Source of the DNA: Pseudomonas panipatensis
GTDB taxonomy: Bacteria; Pseudomonadota; Gammaproteobacteria; Pseudomonadales; Pseudomonadaceae
DNA: 64,000 nucleotides
Assembly: GCF_900099785.1 (NCBI RefSeq)
Contig: NZ_FNDS01000001.1
Location: 1-64,000, forward strand
Reading direction: 5' to 3'
Positions 1 through 9,490 of the stretch are shown in pieces. The stretch's first letter is position 1, and each line of letters begins with the position of its first letter. The notes under the pieces were generated by a model. That model was not told the DNA's origin. It made no database searches and saw only the letters and a list, made by a program, of their open reading frames with translations. The position numbers and the translations under genes were made by a program.

Positions 1-52
1 CGCTGTGAGGCGTTGAGCTAACCAATACTAATTGCCCGTGAGGCTTGACCAT
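1..52 (+). rRNA. rrl: 23S ribosomal RNA, 3' end (partial)
   Basis: The last ~50 bases of a 23S rRNA gene enter from the left edge. They contain the conserved 3' terminal stretch ending in CTTGACC, the strand that pairs with the 5' end of 23S in the processing stem. The exact mature end cannot be fixed from sequence. A 7-bp hairpin (54-60 with 71-77) follows, and the rest of the spacer to 5S (up to 177) holds no tRNA. Confidence 0.9.
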
Positions 53-177
53 ATAACACCCAAACAATTTGGTGTTAGACGGTGAAGTCGACGAACCGAA
101 AGTTCGCAAGAACCGCAAATGCCTGAATCACATACCCGAATTCGGATGAGCGTTGAAAGACGAGCATCCTAAAGAAT

Positions 178-297
178 TGCTTGACGACCATAGAGCGTTG
201 GAACCACCTGATCCCATCCCGAACTCAGTAGTGAAACGATGCATCGCCGATGGTAGTGTGGGGTTTCCCCATGTGAGAGTAGGTCATCGTCAAGCAC
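178..297 (+). rRNA. rrf: 5S ribosomal RNA
   Basis: This is a Pseudomonas-type 5S gene of about 120 nt. It starts TGCTTGACGACCATAGAG and ends with the complementary CATCGTCAAGC, so the two ends form helix I. The internal conserved CCGAACTCAG and GATGGTAGTGTGGGG segments are present. It lies about 125 bases after the 23S end, as expected for the distal part of an rrn operon. Confidence 0.95.
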
Positions 298-304
298 CTA
301 TCCC

Positions 305-340
305 AAAACCCCTGGTCAGCAATGACCAGGGGTTTTGCTT
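305..340 (+). terminator. rrn operon terminator
   Basis: A perfect 14-bp stem (305-318 with 323-336) closes on the 4-base loop GCAA. The 3' arm ends in TTTT and is followed by GCTTTT. It sits 8 bases after the 5S gene, as expected for the rho-independent end of the rRNA operon. 341-559 holds no gene that I can support. Confidence 0.93.
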
Positions 341-559
341 TTGCGCACGGAAAAGCTCGGAGCCTCTCTCGCGATTTCCTCCTGCGGGGCGCGCCTTGGC
401 GCCTGTTTGGGGCGGGGCCCGCGCTGGCTGGCGTCCGCTCCGGCAGGTGCATGGGGCGATCTCCGCTCGGCTCGGCCAGTCGTTGCTCGCGATGTGATCC
501 GGGTCCGCTTGGCACTGCACCTGATCTCCAGGAGGTGTGCTAAAAAGGCCGACCGCTCA

Positions 560-1363
560 ATGAGCAACCACGTATTCCCGCAGATTGACCGACGCATGCG
601 ACCACTGAGAGTGCTCCTGCTGATGTGTGCAGTCCACTTGCTGGCAGCGGGCTCCGCTGTCGCGCAGGCGCTGCCGCAAACATTGACGATCCTGGTGGAG
701 GATGCCGCCGACCCTTGGTCGAAGAGTGACGGCACCGGTTACTCCAACGATGTGGTGATCGCCGCCTTCAAGGCGATAGGGATCGAGGCGCGCCTGAAAG
801 TCGTGCCCTATGCGCGCTGCAAGCACCAGGTGCTGAATGGTGATGTGGTGGCCTGCTTCAACATGACCTGGCAACCCGAACTCGAGGGCAAGGTCCGGCT
901 GGCCGAGCAGCCGATCTATCGGGTCAATAACGATGTCTTCGAGAGCCTCGACGCCCCCTTGCCGAAGCCGGCGGACGGCCAGTGCAGCTTGCCGCCCGGC
1001 ACGCTGCTCGGCATTACCAGGGACTACGAATACTCCCCCCAGGTCGTGGCGCTGGAGACTGCCGGCACGACGTTCGAGAGTGCCCAGTCAGACCTACAGA
1101 GTCTGAAGAAGCTGGCCGCGCATCGCATTCAGGCGGCGCTGGTGATCACCAACGACCTGCAGGACAAGATGCAGCGGGTAGTCCAGGCCGGTACGCAAAA
1201 GGCCGTGCGCTTCGCCTTCAACTGTGGAACCACCACGGGGACACTCGGCTTCAGCCTGGCGCACCCGGACGGCCTGCGGGCCCTGCACGCCTATGAAGAG
1301 GGATACCGGCAGATCCAGGCCAACGGTGTGCTGCAGCAGATTCATGCACGCTGGTTTCCCTAG
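560..1363 (+). CDS. periplasmic amino-acid-type solute-binding protein (SBP_bac_3)
   Basis: This 267-aa protein starts with a basic segment and a hydrophobic signal peptide ending near AVAQA. A bilobal extracellular solute-binding fold of the SBP_bac_3 type follows, opening with LTILVEDAADPWS. In Pseudomonas such stand-alone proteins with no adjacent permease either serve a distant ABC transporter or act as sensors. The ligand cannot be told. The reading frame is open far upstream. I chose ATG 560; ATG 596 is an alternative that keeps the signal peptide. A strong AGGAGG at 530-535 lies too far from either start to decide. It is followed by an MCP gene, so a link to chemotaxis is possible but only inferred. 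Confidence 0.8.
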   Translation: MSNHVFPQIDRRMRPLRVLLLMCAVHLLAAGSAVAQALPQTLTILVEDAADPWSKSDGTGYSNDVVIAAFKAIGIEARLKVVPYARCKHQVLNGDVVACFNMTWQPELEGKVRLAEQPIYRVNNDVFESLDAPLPKPADGQCSLPPGTLLGITRDYEYSPQVVALETAGTTFESAQSDLQSLKKLAAHRIQAALVITNDLQDKMQRVVQAGTQKAVRFAFNCGTTTGTLGFSLAHPDGLRALHAYEEGYRQIQANGVLQQIHARWFP

Positions 1364-1576
1364 CGCGTCGGCCGGGCGAGAAACGCCGTCGCTGGCCGAA
1401 TCGCTACTTTCCACGCCCAGCCCGATACCCCTTGTCGCCCTCCGCCATTGACCTCCCCGCTGAGCCGAGGCGGCGGCCGGCGGCCTGTCTCGCGTGTTTG
1501 TGTGCGGTAGCCGGCCGGATCGTTTCGAGGGAATCGGCGTGCTGCCGAGAAGCTTGTGTGTCCCAGGAGAACACCC

Positions 1577-3199
1577 ATGCTCAGTCAATTCCGCATTGCC
1601 ACTCGCGCCCTCGCCAGCTTCGGCCTGATCGCCCTGCTCGTCCTCGCTTTCGGTGTCTTTTCGCTCAACCAGATCATCCAGATGCGCGAAGCCGTGGTGC
1701 ACACCGAAGAGGTGTCGCACGCCGGGACGCGCTATCTCGGACAGATACGCGACAACCAGTTGGGAATCCGCGTGATCACCCTGCGCATGATGCTCAACCG
1801 CGATCCCGACGTACTCAAGCCCACCGTCGAGCGCCTGGCATTCCTCCGTGGCGAGCTGGACAAGGCCATGGCCGGCTATCTGCGGGTCGCCAGCGAGGAA
1901 GCACGCGGCACCTATGCCGAACTGCAATCGGTGCTGGCCAGCTACAACCAGGAACTGGATCGCTACCAGGCGCTGTCCGCGAGCAACGACACCGAGGGCA
2001 TGCTCAAGCTGCTCAACGGTCCGATCCAGGATGCTTCCAACCGCAGCGGCGACCTGTTCAATGCGTTGGTGAAGATCAACGCCGAGGCCGCCGCGCGCTA
2101 CACCGCTGACGCCCGCGCCAGTTACGAAACCGCCAAGCGCGCCACCATCCTCGCCCTGCTGACGGTGTTCGTGCTCACCCTGCTGCTCGCCTGGGTGCTC
2201 ACGCGCAGCATCGTCAAGCCGCTGCAAGTGGCCATCGAGGCTGCCGAGGCGATCGCCGAAGGCAAGCTCAATCGCAGCCTGCAACGCCCCCAGGGCATCG
2301 ATGAGCCGGCGCAGCTGCTGCATGCCCTGGCACGCATGAAGCAGAGCCTGATCGACACCCTGCGGCTGATCAGCGATTCCTCCCATCAACTGGCCGTCGC
2401 CGCCGAAGAGATGACCGCCATCACCCAGCAGACCGCCAATGACCTGGGCAATCAGCACGATGAGGTGGAACAGGCGGCCACGGCCATGACCGAGATGACC
2501 ACGGCGGTGGAGGAGGTGGCCCGCAACGCGGTGTCCACCGCCGATGCGTCGAAGGACTCCACGCTTACTTCGCAGCGCGGCCGCGAGCGCGTCGAATCGA
2601 CCCTGCAGGCGATCCAGCGGATCAGCCTGAACGCCGACAGCGCGACGCAGCAGGTGGGCGAACTGGCCGAGCGCTCGGAAGAGATCGGCAAGGTGCTCGA
2701 TGTGATCCGCGCCATCGCCGAGCAGACCAACCTGCTCGCGCTCAATGCCGCCATCGAGGCGGCGCGGGCCGGCGAGGCCGGGCGCGGGTTCGCCGTGGTC
2801 GCCGATGAAGTGCGCGCCCTGGCCGGGCGCACGCAGACCTCCACCCAGGAGATCGAGACGATGGTCGCCAGCATCCAGCAGGGCACCCGCAGCGTGGTCG
2901 AGAGCATGGGCGCCAGCCACCGCCAGGTGCAATCGACGCTGGGCGAGGCGAGCGTCGCCGGCACCGCGCTGAACGAGATCGCCGAGGCCATCCAGAGCAT
3001 CCATGAACGCAACCTGGTGATCGCCAGCGCGGCCGAGGAGCAGGCCCAGGTGGCGCGGGAGATCGACCGCAATCTGGTGAACATCCGCGACCTCTCGCTG
3101 CAGACCTCCGAAGGCGCCGGGCAGATCGACTCGGCCAGCCAGTCGCTGTCGCGGCTGTCGCACAACCTCAAGGCGATGGTGGGGCGATTCGAACTCTGA
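1577..3199 (+). CDS. methyl-accepting chemotaxis protein
   Basis: This 540-aa chemoreceptor has an N-terminal membrane segment (residues ~10-30), a periplasmic four-helix-bundle ligand domain (~35-185), a second membrane segment (~190-212), a HAMP domain and a long cytoplasmic signalling coiled coil. The hairpin tip carries the invariant [19 protein letters not shown] segment that contacts CheA/CheW. AGGAGA lies 6 bases before ATG 1577. No C-terminal CheR-tethering pentapeptide is visible (it ends GRFEL). It lies between a solute-binding protein and pqqF. The ligand is unknown. Its frame also gives long antisense open frames, which are artefacts of GC-rich third positions. Confidence 0.95.
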   Translation: MLSQFRIATRALASFGLIALLVLAFGVFSLNQIIQMREAVVHTEEVSHAGTRYLGQIRDNQLGIRVITLRMMLNRDPDVLKPTVERLAFLRGELDKAMAGYLRVASEEARGTYAELQSVLASYNQELDRYQALSASNDTEGMLKLLNGPIQDASNRSGDLFNALVKINAEAAARYTADARASYETAKRATILALLTVFVLTLLLAWVLTRSIVKPLQVAIEAAEAIAEGKLNRSLQRPQGIDEPAQLLHALARMKQSLIDTLRLISDSSHQLAVAAEEMTAITQQTANDLGNQHDEVEQAATAMTEMTTAVEEVARNAVSTADASKDSTLTSQRGRERVESTLQAIQRISLNADSATQQVGELAERSEEIGKVLDVIRAIAEQTNLLALNAAIEAARAGEAGRGFAVVADEVRALAGRTQTSTQEIETMVASIQQGTRSVVESMGASHRQVQSTLGEASVAGTALNEIAEAIQSIHERNLVIASAAEEQAQVAREIDRNLVNIRDLSLQTSEGAGQIDSASQSLSRLSHNLKAMVGRFEL

Positions 3200-3210
3200 G
3201 CCGGAGCGGC

Positions 3211-3232
3211 GGGCCCGGTGCCGGTCGGGCCC
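3211..3232 (+). terminator. possible terminator hairpin after the chemoreceptor
   Basis: GGGCCCG (3211-3217) pairs with CGGGCCC (3226-3232) across an 8-base loop, 11 bases after the MCP stop. There is no T tract, so termination is only a guess. Confidence 0.35.
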
Positions 3233-3240
3233 TGGCCTCG

Positions 3241-3255
3241 ATCCAAAGAAGTATT
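3241..3255 (+). promoter_or_regulatory. ped-type box upstream of pqqF
   Basis: ATCCAAAGAAGTA resembles the motif TACCAAGGnAGTAGG found before other units of this regulon, especially the second copies before pedF and pqqA (TCCAAAG). Its CC lies 74 bases before the pqqF start, the same distance as the box before the 51-aa gene. Assignment as a regulator site is inference. Confidence 0.4.
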
Positions 3256-3316
3256 TCCTTCTCGCTGCGGCGGGCTAAGGTGAGCGGAGTCGCCAACAGA
3301 GGCTGCGAACCGCCCC

Positions 3317-5626
3317 ATGCACAACTGCCCTCGACGCATCGTCCTGGCCAATGGCTTGCGCCTGAACCTTATCCACAGCCCGGACGCGCCGCGTGCGGCG
3401 GCGCTGCTGCGGGTCGCCGCCGGCAGCCACGATGAGCCGGAGGAACACCCGGGGCTGGCGCATTTCCTCGAACACCTGCTGTTCCTCGGCGGCGCTGGCT
3501 ACCGCGACGGCGAACGGTTGATGCCCTGGGTGCAGGGCCGCGGCGGGCGGCTCAATGCCAGCACCCAGGCGCGGACCACGGATTACTTCTTCGAGGTGCC
3601 GGCCGAGGCGCTGGGCGAAGGCTTGGCGCGGCTGTTCGACATGCTCGCGCGGCCGACTCTGGCACTGGACGCACAACAGCGCGAGCGCGAGGTGCTGGAG
3701 GCCGAATTCATTGCCCGCTCCGCCGATGCCGACAGCCTGATCGACGCCGCCCTGGCCCTTGGCCTGGCGCCCGGTCATCCGCTGCGCCGCTTCGTCGCCG
3801 GTCGGCGCGCGAGCCTGGCGCTGGAGGAAGAGGCCTTCCAGCGCGCACTGCACGATTTTCATCAGTGCCACTATCGGGCGGCCAACCTGAGCCTGTGGCT
3901 GCAGGGGCCACACGCGCTGGATGAGCTGGAGGCCCTGGCGCGCCAGCAGGCCATGCTCCTGCCGGCGGGGCCCGCCCGCGTCAGCCCGGCGCCGCCTTCG
4001 CTGTTGCCGCTGCTGGACGCCGACCTGCACCTACGCCTGCCCGGTCCGCCGCGCCTGGTGCTGGCGTTCGCCCTCGATGCGTTTCACCCGGCCGACGAGC
4101 AGGCCCTGGAGCTGTTCGCCGATCTGCTCGCTGATGAGTCCCCCGGTGGCTTGCTCGCCCATCTGGGCGAGCAGGCGCTGTGCGATGGCCTGCGGGTGCG
4201 TCTGGCCGGCCGGGCGGCGGGGCAGGGGCTGCTGGTGGTGCAGTTCGAGCTGGTCACGGCGGCCGCCGCGCCGGCCGTCGAGGCCGCCTTCCTCGGTTGG
4301 CTCGATGCCTTGCGCGCCGCCGGGCCACAGGCGCTGGCCGGGCGTCTGGCGCTCACGGCTGTGCCGGGCCTGGCGCCCCTGGAACAGTTGCAGCAGCGTG
4401 TGCGCGGTATTCCCGCAGCACTGGAGCTGACCTGGCTGGAACAACTGCGAGCGCCGCGCATGCTGCGTCTGCACCTGGGCGCCGAGGTGCACGGCGAGTC
4501 GCTCGAGTCGGCCGGTTTCGCCCTCACCCTGGCGCGCTCGCGGGCGCGGCCCGTGGCGAGCGCTCGCCGCGACTGGGTATTTCCCACGGCCTGGCCGGCC
4601 AGCACGGCGGCGAGCGGCGCGCTGTACCTGCGTTGGCGTTTCCCGCAGGCGCCCTGCCGCGCGCGCTTCTTCGCCCTGCAACGAGCGCTGCGCCCGCGGG
4701 TCGGTGGCGCGCGTCTGGCCGGCGTGAACCTGCGCTTCACGGAGGTCGGCGGCGATTGGCTGCTTGCCCTGCATGGGCCTGGCGAGCGCCTGGACGATTG
4801 CCTGGCGCAAGCCCTGGCGCTGCTGCGCGACCCGCCTGCCACGGCGCTGGCCCAAGGTCCGCGGTTGTTGGCGGCGGAACAGCGGCGGCGGGCCGCCGAG
4901 TTGCCGATTCGCCAGTTGCTCGATGCCCTGCCGCTGGCCCTCGCCGGGCCTCCCGCCGAGCACGCGGAGTGGGCCGCCGCGCAGTGGGATTGCCTGGCTT
5001 GCGGCGCCACGCCCGTGACGCCGGAGCAGGTGCCGGGCCGCGCGGCGGCGACGGCCTTGCGACCGGCGCCGCCGAGCAACGCCCGGCAGCGACTGAGCCT
5101 GGCCATCGACGGCGAGTCGGCGCTGCTGCTGTTCTATCCGCTGGGCGCCCGCGACGCGCGTAGCGAAGCGGCCTGGCGCTTGCTCGCGCGTGTCATCGAG
5201 TCGGCGTTCTTCCAGCGCCTGCGCAGCGAACTGCAACTGGGCTACGCGCTGTTCTGCGGCTTCCGCCAGGTGGCGGACCAGCGCGGTCTGTTGTTCGCCG
5301 TGCAGTCGCCGCATGGCCGGCCGGCCGACTTGCTCGGGCATATCGAGGCGCTGCTTGGCGAGCAGGGCGAGAGGCTCCGGCAACTGCCCGCGGAGCGCCT
5401 GGCGAGCTTGCGCCAGGCGCTGGCCGAGGACCTGGCCGCGATGCCCACCGATGCCGTCGGTCGCGCGCAGCTCGCCTGGCAGGATCATCTCGCCGGCGTC
5501 GCCGCCGATCATGCGCAGCGCCTGGTCGCCGCCGCCCAGGCGCTGAGCCATGCCGATCTGCTCGCCAGCCACGCCGCGCTGATGAATGGCCAGGGTGGCT
5601 GCCGGGTGCTCTACAGCCGGGCCTGA
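3317..5626 (+). CDS. pqqF: PQQ biosynthesis-associated M16 metallopeptidase PqqF
   Basis: This 769-aa pitrilysin-family zinc protease has the inverted motif HFLEH at residues 49-53 and the third ligand in a REVLEAEF segment about 75 residues later. The C-terminal half is the degenerate, non-catalytic M16 repeat. PqqF proteins with PqqG-type partners cut the PqqA peptide to release the crosslinked Glu-Tyr precursor of PQQ. Here it stands apart from pqqABCDE-H, as in P. aeruginosa. ATG 3317 gives the standard N-terminus; the ribosome site is weak. Very high GC and reading frames open on both strands give several false antisense ORFs here. Confidence 0.9.
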   Translation: MHNCPRRIVLANGLRLNLIHSPDAPRAAALLRVAAGSHDEPEEHPGLAHFLEHLLFLGGAGYRDGERLMPWVQGRGGRLNASTQARTTDYFFEVPAEALGEGLARLFDMLARPTLALDAQQREREVLEAEFIARSADADSLIDAALALGLAPGHPLRRFVAGRRASLALEEEAFQRALHDFHQCHYRAANLSLWLQGPHALDELEALARQQAMLLPAGPARVSPAPPSLLPLLDADLHLRLPGPPRLVLAFALDAFHPADEQALELFADLLADESPGGLLAHLGEQALCDGLRVRLAGRAAGQGLLVVQFELVTAAAAPAVEAAFLGWLDALRAAGPQALAGRLALTAVPGLAPLEQLQQRVRGIPAALELTWLEQLRAPRMLRLHLGAEVHGESLESAGFALTLARSRARPVASARRDWVFPTAWPASTAASGALYLRWRFPQAPCRARFFALQRALRPRVGGARLAGVNLRFTEVGGDWLLALHGPGERLDDCLAQALALLRDPPATALAQGPRLLAAEQRRRAAELPIRQLLDALPLALAGPPAEHAEWAAAQWDCLACGATPVTPEQVPGRAAATALRPAPPSNARQRLSLAIDGESALLLFYPLGARDARSEAAWRLLARVIESAFFQRLRSELQLGYALFCGFRQVADQRGLLFAVQSPHGRPADLLGHIEALLGEQGERLRQLPAERLASLRQALAEDLAAMPTDAVGRAQLAWQDHLAGVAADHAQRLVAAAQALSHADLLASHAALMNGQGGCRVLYSRA

Positions 5627-5739
5627 GGCCCTTGGCCCGCTACTTTCGGAGGTGTCCGGCGCGACCCAAGTAGCATAGGGGCGTCGCCGTGCGCCTCCTT
5701 AGAATGGTCCCGTCGAAATCCGGCTATGAGCGGCAGGCT

Positions 5740-6903
5740 ATGCACGAAGGGCAGACGGAAGGGGTGGTGCGCGGCATGTCCGCGGCGAAGGACGTCGAGG
5801 TGGTCGCCCAGGACCTGGCGCGGCAGTTGATCCACCCGCACCTGGGCTTCGTGCTGTTCTTCTGCTCCGCCGAGTACGACCTGCCGGCCCTGGCCGCCGC
5901 GCTGGAGCAGTACTTCGGCGGCATCGAACTGGTCGGCTGCACCACCGCTGGCGAGATCACCCTGCAGGGCTACGGGCGCGGCTGTGTCAGCGCGGTGGGC
6001 TTCGACCTGCGCAGTTTCGCCATCGCCAGCGCGCTGATCGACGAGATGGAGCGCTTCAGCCTGATCGACGCGCAGCAGATGGTCGAGTCGCTGGTGGCCG
6101 ACTGCCGCAGCAGCGGGCTGGCGCCGATCAAGGGGCACAGCTTCGCCCTGACCCTACTCGATGGCCTGTCCAGTCGCGAGGAAGTGGTGCTCGCCGCGCT
6201 CAGCGCCGCCCTTGGCGCCATTCCGCACTTCGGCGGCTCGGCCGGCGACGACAATCACCTGACCCACACCCATGTCTATTACCGTGGCCAGTTCCACACC
6301 GGCGCGGCGGTAGTGGTGCTGGTGAATACCTGGCTGGATTTCGAGGTGTTCACCACCCACCACGTGGTGCCGCGCGGCGAGAAGCTGGTGGTGACCCAGG
6401 CCGACAGCGCCAGCCGCCGGGTCTTCGAACTCAACGCCGAACCGGCGGCGCTGGAGTACGCGCGTCTGGTCGGCGTACCGCTGGAGACGCTGGACTTCGC
6501 GCTGTTTTCCGCCCACCCGCTGGCGGTGCGGATCAAGGATCAGTACTACGTGCGCTCGATCCAGCAGGTCAACGACGACCTCAGCCTGACCTTCTACTGC
6601 GCGGTGGAGAACGGCATCGTCCTCACCGCGATGGACACCGGGCCGCTGCTGCCCAACCTGCAGACGCAGTTCCAGCGCCTGCACGAACGCCTCGGCCCGC
6701 CGCTGCTGACCATCGGTTGCGACTGCTTCCTGCGCCGCCTGGAGCTGGAGGTCGCCGACGACACCGAGGCCACCGCCGCGTTTCTCCGCCGCCAGCAGGT
6801 GATCGGCTTCAACACCTACGGAGAGCAATTCAATGGCATGCACATCAACCAGACCTTCACCGGCGTCGCCATTGGCCAGCCCCGAGGCGCAAGCGCTCGC
6901 TGA
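5740..6903 (+). CDS. nosP: FIST-domain sensor NosP
   Basis: This 387-aa protein has FIST_N (about 45-230) and FIST_C (about 235-375) domains and no signal peptide or membrane segment. In P. aeruginosa the orthologue adjoining the PAS histidine kinase NahK is NosP, a haem protein that binds nitric oxide and inhibits that kinase, linking NO to biofilm dispersal. The same adjacency is seen here, and the last 71 bases overlap nahK, so the two are translationally coupled. The start is uncertain: ATG 5740 gives MHEGQTEGVV; GTG 5689, ATG 5704 and ATG 5776 are also in frame. An imperfect inverted repeat CTACTT...AAGTAG lies upstream at 5643-5673. Confidence 0.85.
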   Translation: MHEGQTEGVVRGMSAAKDVEVVAQDLARQLIHPHLGFVLFFCSAEYDLPALAAALEQYFGGIELVGCTTAGEITLQGYGRGCVSAVGFDLRSFAIASALIDEMERFSLIDAQQMVESLVADCRSSGLAPIKGHSFALTLLDGLSSREEVVLAALSAALGAIPHFGGSAGDDNHLTHTHVYYRGQFHTGAAVVVLVNTWLDFEVFTTHHVVPRGEKLVVTQADSASRRVFELNAEPAALEYARLVGVPLETLDFALFSAHPLAVRIKDQYYVRSIQQVNDDLSLTFYCAVENGIVLTAMDTGPLLPNLQTQFQRLHERLGPPLLTIGCDCFLRRLELEVADDTEATAAFLRRQQVIGFNTYGEQFNGMHINQTFTGVAIGQPRGASAR

Positions 6904-9490
6904 ACTGCAGGCGCGCGTCGCCTGCCTGGAGCAGGAGAACGCCAAGCTGCAGCGCATCAACGGCGCGCTGATCGAGCGCATCGAGTCCAGCGCCTCGCGC
7001 GGCGACGGCGCCTATGGCGCCTTCCAGCATTCGGTGGAGCTGGCCGAGCAGGTGCGCGAGCGCACCGACGCGCTGAGCCAGGCGATGGCCGAACTGAAGT
7101 CGAGCAACCAACTGCTCAGCGATGCGCGCCTGCGCGCCGAGACTGCCCACCAACACCTGCTCGACGCCATCGAGAGCATCTCCGACGCCTTCGTCCTGTT
7201 CGACCCGCAGCAACGCATCGTGCTGTTCAACGAGCGCTTCCGCGCCTTCTGGGCGCAGACCCGCGCGCGCGTCGGCGCCGGCATGCGCCTGGCGGAGCTG
7301 CGCCGGCTGGCGCAGAGCAGCGGGCTGATCGTCGAAGAGCAGCGCAGCAGCGACGACGAACACAGCCTCTACCGCCTGCGCAACGACCGCTGGGTGAGGG
7401 TCAGCGAACGGCCGACGCGCGACGGCGGCCTGGTGGTGCTCTACACCGATATCACCGAGATCAAGCTCAGCGAGACCCTGCGCCGCGAGCAGGCGGTGGC
7501 GCAGAAGTCGCACCTGCTGCAACGCGCGGTGGATAACCTTTCCCAGGGCGTGGCCATGGTCGGCAGCGACGGCGCCCTGGAGCTGTGGAACCGGCGCTTC
7601 CTGGAACTCTGCGGGCTGGCGCCGATCGAGGCGCACCGGCCGTTCGCCGATGTCATGGCGGACAGCGAGCTGCCGCTGCTCACCCCCAGCAGCCGTGGCG
7701 CCGCCGGCACGCCGCTGGACGCTCTGGAGCAGCGCCTGTTCGACGGCCGCATGCTGGAGATCCGCACCCACGCGCTGCCCACCGGCGGCTTCGTCAACAC
7801 CTTCACCGATATCACCGAACGCTACCGTCACGCCGAGGCGCTGCGCGCCAGCGAGCGCTGGATTCGCCTGATCACCGACCAGGTGCCGGCGCTGATCGCC
7901 TACCTCAGCGCCGACCTGGTCTACGAGTTCACCAACAAGGTCTACGAGGAGTGGTACCACTGGCCCAGCGGCTCGATGCTCGGTCGCAGCCTGCGCGATG
8001 CGCACAGCGCCGAGCACTGCCAGCGCCTGGAACCGTACTTCGAGCGCGCCCTGTCCGGCGAGAGCGTGACCTTCGAGATCGCCGAGACCAACCTCTCCGG
8101 GCAGGAGCGCTACATGCAGCGCGCCTACGTGCCGAACCGCCAGGCCGACGGCCAGGTGATCGGCCTGTTCGTGCTGATCCGCGACATCACCGAGCGCCGG
8201 CGTACCGCCGAGGCGCTGCACCAGGCCTACCAGAACCTCGAACAGCGGGTCCGCGAACGCACCGCCGAGCTGACCAGCCTGAACGACCAGCTCAAGCGCG
8301 AAATCGACGAACGCAGCCAGGTCGAGGCGCGCCTGCGTGAAGCCAAGCGCGAGGCCGAGCAGGCCAACCTGTCGAAGACCAAGTTCCTCGCCGCCGTCAG
8401 CCACGATCTGCTGCAACCGCTGAACGCCGCGCGGCTGTTCACCAGCGCCTTGCAGGAGCGCGGCGCGGCGGTCGGCGGCGATGGCCTGGTGCGCAACATC
8501 AGCCATTCGCTGACCGACGTGGAGAACCTGCTCGGCACCCTGGTCGATATTTCCAAGCTGGATGCCGGGGTGATCAAGCCGGATATCGCCGCCTTCGAGG
8601 TCGCCGATCTGCTCGGCAATCTCGCCGCCGAGTACCGCCAGGTGGCCGCCAGCGAAGGCCTGCGCCTGGATTTCGTGGCCTCTGGCGCGCGGGTGCGCAG
8701 CGACCTGCAACTGCTCGCGCGAATCCTCCGCAATCTGCTCTCCAACGCCATTCGCTACACCCCCAGCGGGCGCGTGCTGCTGGGCTGCCGGCGGCGGCGC
8801 CAAAGCCTGTCCATCGAGGTCTGGGACACCGGCGTGGGCATCGCCGCCGACAAGCTCGGCGAGATCTTCCAGGAGTTCAAGCGCGGCGATGTGCAGCGCT
8901 CGCACCAGGACCGTGGCCTCGGCCTCGGCCTGGCCATCGTCGAGAAGATCGCGCGCATGCTCGGCCACCGCATACAGGTCGCCTCGGTGCCGGGCAAGGG
9001 CTCGCGCTTCGCCATCGAGGTGCCGCTGGCGCGTGGCGCGGTGCAGGCGCAGGCCGAGCCGGAGCTGGCCTCGGACAGCCCGCTGGAACGCCTGCGCGGC
9101 TCGCGGGTCTGGGTGCTGGATAACGATGCGGCGATCTGCGCCGGCATGCGCACACTGCTGGAAACCTGGGGCTGCCGGGTGGTCACCGCGTTGTCGGAAG
9201 AAGACCTGGCGCGCCAGGTGGATAACTTCCATGCCGAGTCCGACCTGCTGATCGTCGACTACCACCTCGACGACGGCCGCAACGGTGTCGATGCGGTGGC
9301 GGCGATCAATGCCCGCCGCGGCACGCCTCTGCCGGCGCTGATGATCACCGCCAACTACAGCAACGAACTCAAGCAGCAGGTCCGCGAGCTGGGCCACACG
9401 CTGATGCACAAGCCGGTGCGGCCGATGAAGCTGAAGACCGCCATGTGTCACCTGCTCGAACGCGGCGGCGGTCCCTGCGGCGCGGCCTGA
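6833..9490 (+). CDS. nahK: hybrid PAS histidine kinase NahK / ErcS'
   Basis: This 885-aa cytoplasmic hybrid kinase has an N-terminal coiled coil (~20-105), three PAS/PAC units (~105-450), a second coiled coil (~450-515), HisKA with phospho-acceptor His524 in SHDLLQPLNAAR, an HATPase_c domain (N box NLLSNAIRY, G boxes DTGVG and GLGLGLAI), and a C-terminal receiver with Asp809 in IVDYHLDD. It has no membrane segment. It is the P. aeruginosa PA1976 type (NahK, also named ErcS'), which feeds the HptB phosphorelay and is inhibited by NO-bound NosP. It overlaps nosP and ends one base before the convergent EamA gene. Its HisKA and receiver closely resemble those of ercS (29524-31215), which suggests duplication. 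Confidence 0.93.
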   Translation: MACTSTRPSPASPLASPEAQALAELQARVACLEQENAKLQRINGALIERIESSASRGDGAYGAFQHSVELAEQVRERTDALSQAMAELKSSNQLLSDARLRAETAHQHLLDAIESISDAFVLFDPQQRIVLFNERFRAFWAQTRARVGAGMRLAELRRLAQSSGLIVEEQRSSDDEHSLYRLRNDRWVRVSERPTRDGGLVVLYTDITEIKLSETLRREQAVAQKSHLLQRAVDNLSQGVAMVGSDGALELWNRRFLELCGLAPIEAHRPFADVMADSELPLLTPSSRGAAGTPLDALEQRLFDGRMLEIRTHALPTGGFVNTFTDITERYRHAEALRASERWIRLITDQVPALIAYLSADLVYEFTNKVYEEWYHWPSGSMLGRSLRDAHSAEHCQRLEPYFERALSGESVTFEIAETNLSGQERYMQRAYVPNRQADGQVIGLFVLIRDITERRRTAEALHQAYQNLEQRVRERTAELTSLNDQLKREIDERSQVEARLREAKREAEQANLSKTKFLAAVSHDLLQPLNAARLFTSALQERGAAVGGDGLVRNISHSLTDVENLLGTLVDISKLDAGVIKPDIAAFEVADLLGNLAAEYRQVAASEGLRLDFVASGARVRSDLQLLARILRNLLSNAIRYTPSGRVLLGCRRRRQSLSIEVWDTGVGIAADKLGEIFQEFKRGDVQRSHQDRGLGLGLAIVEKIARMLGHRIQVASVPGKGSRFAIEVPLARGAVQAQAEPELASDSPLERLRGSRVWVLDNDAAICAGMRTLLETWGCRVVTALSEEDLARQVDNFHAESDLLIVDYHLDDGRNGVDAVAAINARRGTPLPALMITANYSNELKQQVRELGHTLMHKPVRPMKLKTAMCHLLERGGGPCGAA

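Noticed and set aside
53..177. tRNA in the 23S-5S spacer
   Set aside because: No cloverleaf or T-loop sequence is present; only a short hairpin.
1094..3163. 689-aa open frame antisense to the chemoreceptor
   Set aside because: A shadow of GC-rich third positions; no family, no ribosome site, and the plus-strand protein is a clear MCP.
6857..9451. 864-aa open frame antisense to nahK
   Set aside because: Artefact of the high-GC opposite frame; composition is His/Gln/Arg-rich without any domain.
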